Below, piece after piece: positions 62,657 through 64,000 of a stretch of 64,000 nucleotides of DNA; the first letter of the stretch is position 1; the number at the start of each line of letters is the position of its first letter. The translations under genes were made by a program, and so were the position numbers. This DNA is from Campylobacter concisus (GTDB lineage: Bacteria > Campylobacterota > Campylobacteria > Campylobacterales > Campylobacteraceae). The DNA lies in NCBI RefSeq assembly GCF_003048575.1, contig NZ_PIRZ01000002.1, positions 310,001-374,000 of the forward strand, given 5' to 3'. Below the pieces are notes generated by a model. It was not told the DNA's origin. It searched no databases and saw only the letters and a program-made list of their open reading frames with translations.

Positions 62657-64000
62657 TACTTCTAAAAGAGAAAAGGTTGAGTTTAGCCCGATAAGAGAAG
62701 GTGAAGTTAGCATCTATCTGTGTGGTCCAACGGTCTATGATGATGCGCATTTGGGACATGCAAAATCAGCCGTTAGCTTTGATCTTTTAAGAAGGGTATT
62801 AAAAGCGCTTGGCTACAAGGTCAAATTTGCAAGAAACTACACCGACATCGACGATAAAATTTTAAATAAAATGGCGCAAACTGGCCAAAGCTTAGAAGAG
62901 ATCACAAACAAGTATATAGCACATTATGAGAGCGACATGAACGCTTTAAACGTGCTTGACCCAGACTTTAAACCAAAGGCTACGCAGTGCTTGGAGGCGA
63001 TCATCAGCTACATCAAGGTGCTTATGGATAGAGGTGTGGCGTATAAAACCAGCGATGGAATTTACTTTGATACGAGCAAGGATAGTGGTTATTTTAGCAT
63101 TAGCGGCAAGGACAATAACACCGATCTAATCGCACGAGTGGCAAGTTTTGGTGAGAAAAGAGATGAAAAAGACTTCGTGCTTTGGAAATTTGACGAGAAA
63201 TGGTACGAGAGCCCATTTGGCAAGGGTCGCCCTGGCTGGCACACCGAGTGCGTGGCGATGATAAGGGAGTTTTTAAGCGACAAAGAAAATGATAAATTTG
63301 AGATCGATATCCACGCTGGAGGCATCGACCTATTCTTTCCGCACCACGAAAATGAAGCTAGCCAGTGCAGATGTGCCTATCATAAAAATTTAAGCAAATA
63401 CTGGATGCACAACGGCTTTATAAAAGTAAATAACGAAAAGATGAGCAAGAGCCTAAATAACAGCTTTTTTGTAAAGGACGCCCTAAAAAACGTTCATGGT
63501 GAAGTGCTTAGATATTATTTGCTTACGAGCCATTACAGAGCGCATTTTAACTATTCAGACGAAGATCTAGTGGCTTCAAAAAAGAGGCTTGATAAAATTT
63601 ACCGCCTCAAAAAAAGGGTTGATGGCGTACAAGCCGGCATGGCAAATGAGAGCTTTAAAAGCGAGCTACTTGAGGCACTTAGTGATGATCTAAACGCTTC
63701 AAAGGCGCTTGCAAGCGTCGATGAGTTTGTAAAAACGGCAAATGAAAGACTTGATAACAACCCAAAAGATAAAGCATATAAGGCCGAAGTGGTGGCAAAT
63801 TTAGAGCTCATAGGCGAAATTTTAGGCATTGCTATCACAAACTATGTGGAGTATTTTCAGTTTGGCGTAAGTGACGAGCAAAAAGAGCATATCCAAAAAC
63901 TTCTTGACGAACGCGCGGTAGCTAAAAAAGAGAGAAATTTTGCAAGGGCTGATGAGATAAGAGATGAGCTTTCCAGTCTAAATATCTCTATCATGGATAC
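62643..64000 (+). CDS. cysS: Cysteinyl-tRNA synthetase (3' end beyond the window)
   Basis: CysS charges tRNA(Cys). The ATG at 62643 overlaps the end of murJ by 14 bases. The protein starts [14 protein letters not shown]; zinc ligand Cys is in [16 protein letters not shown], which also holds the HIGH-type HLGH, and the KMSKS loop is [10 protein letters not shown] near residue 266. Zinc-site residues GWHTECVA and FPHHENE are also present. About 452 of some 460 codons are in view and no stop appears, so only the last few residues are missing. Confidence 0.97.
   Translation, partial: MRIFDTSKREKVEFSPIREGEVSIYLCGPTVYDDAHLGHAKSAVSFDLLRRVLKALGYKVKFARNYTDIDDKILNKMAQTGQSLEEITNKYIAHYESDMNALNVLDPDFKPKATQCLEAIISYIKVLMDRGVAYKTSDGIYFDTSKDSGYFSISGKDNNTDLIARVASFGEKRDEKDFVLWKFDEKWYESPFGKGRPGWHTECVAMIREFLSDKENDKFEIDIHAGGIDLFFPHHENEASQCRCAYHKNLSKYWMHNGFIKVNNEKMSKSLNNSFFVKDALKNVHGEVLRYYLLTSHYRAHFNYSDEDLVASKKRLDKIYRLKKRVDGVQAGMANESFKSELLEALSDDLNASKALASVDEFVKTANERLDNNPKDKAYKAEVVANLELIGEILGIAITNYVEYFQFGVSDEQKEHIQKLLDERAVAKKERNFARADEIRDELSSLNISIMD

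Noticed and set aside
1..64000. CRISPR array, prophage, insertion sequence, tRNA or rRNA genes
   Set aside because: I saw no regularly spaced repeats, no transposase or phage genes, and no tRNA or rRNA signatures.

Overview
The window looks like chromosomal DNA of a Campylobacter, and not a close relative of C. jejuni; the C. concisus / C. curvus / C. showae side of the genus fits best. This rests on AT-rich DNA, tightly overlapping genes, epsilonproteobacterial gene types (membrane-anchored MurF-like ligase, FlgM-FlgN-FlgK and FlaG-FliD-FliS blocks, Hyd-type uptake hydrogenase, class II DAHP synthase) and gene neighbourhoods I recognise from C. jejuni (flgH/pta-ackA, ilvIH-lpxD, trpC-HIT-rhodanese, flgI-J-M-N-K, murF-ddl-ruvA). 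The species is an inference. I saw no phage, insertion sequence, CRISPR array, tRNA or rRNA.

Bases 1-14040, all minus strand, form a [NiFe] hydrogenase island. In transcription order it reads hydA, hydB, hydC, hydD, hydE, hypF, nikR, a truncated nhaA remnant, a DUF2157 / GDYXXLXY membrane pair, then hypB, hypC, hypD, hypE and hypA (cut by the window edge). Structural subunits, maturation protease, Fe(CN)2CO cofactor assembly, nickel insertion and the nickel-sensing regulator are all together. HydE looks like a decayed HypF paralogue. Bases 14386-21000 hold flgH divergent from pta-ackA, then ilvI-ilvH-lpxD. Bases 21261-30405 are one long minus-strand run: class II DAHP synthase, an FAD oxidoreductase, a 750-residue coiled-coil envelope protein, trmN6, a YkgJ cysteine-cluster protein, a TPR protein, trpC, a HIT protein and mnmH.

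Bases 30551-35727, plus strand, carry two RarD-type transporters, a small membrane-anchored protein and an McrB-McrC type IV restriction pair whose codon use suggests transfer. Bases 35744-42318, minus strand, carry nagZ, gpsA, gatB, atpB, a TauE/SafE permease, sodC and a TIGR02757 protein. Bases 42315-50100 are flagellar: flgI-J-M-N-K on minus with rsmD upstream, and flaG-fliD-fliS-fliT-like on plus. Good sigma-54 sites lie before flgH and flgI, and good sigma-28 (FliA) sites before flgM and flaG, so the two-step flagellar cascade, including its anti-sigma switch FlgM, can be read from the DNA.

Bases 50118-50441, minus, are the RNase P RNA gene. After it come pepE, a 418-base non-coding stretch, truD-thiL, a DUF5644-like protein, a Sel1/TPR protein, a murF-like ligase, an alpha/beta hydrolase, an orphan Phd-type antitoxin, ddl, ruvA and a FapA-like protein on minus; murJ and cysS (cut by the right edge) follow on plus.

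No wholly new system stands out. The items most worth a second look are the HydE/HypF relationship, the DUF2157-GDYXXLXY pair inside the hydrogenase island, the McrB with an unrecognised N-terminal domain, the toxin-less Phd antitoxin overlapping a hydrolase, and the overlapping flgH/pta promoters.
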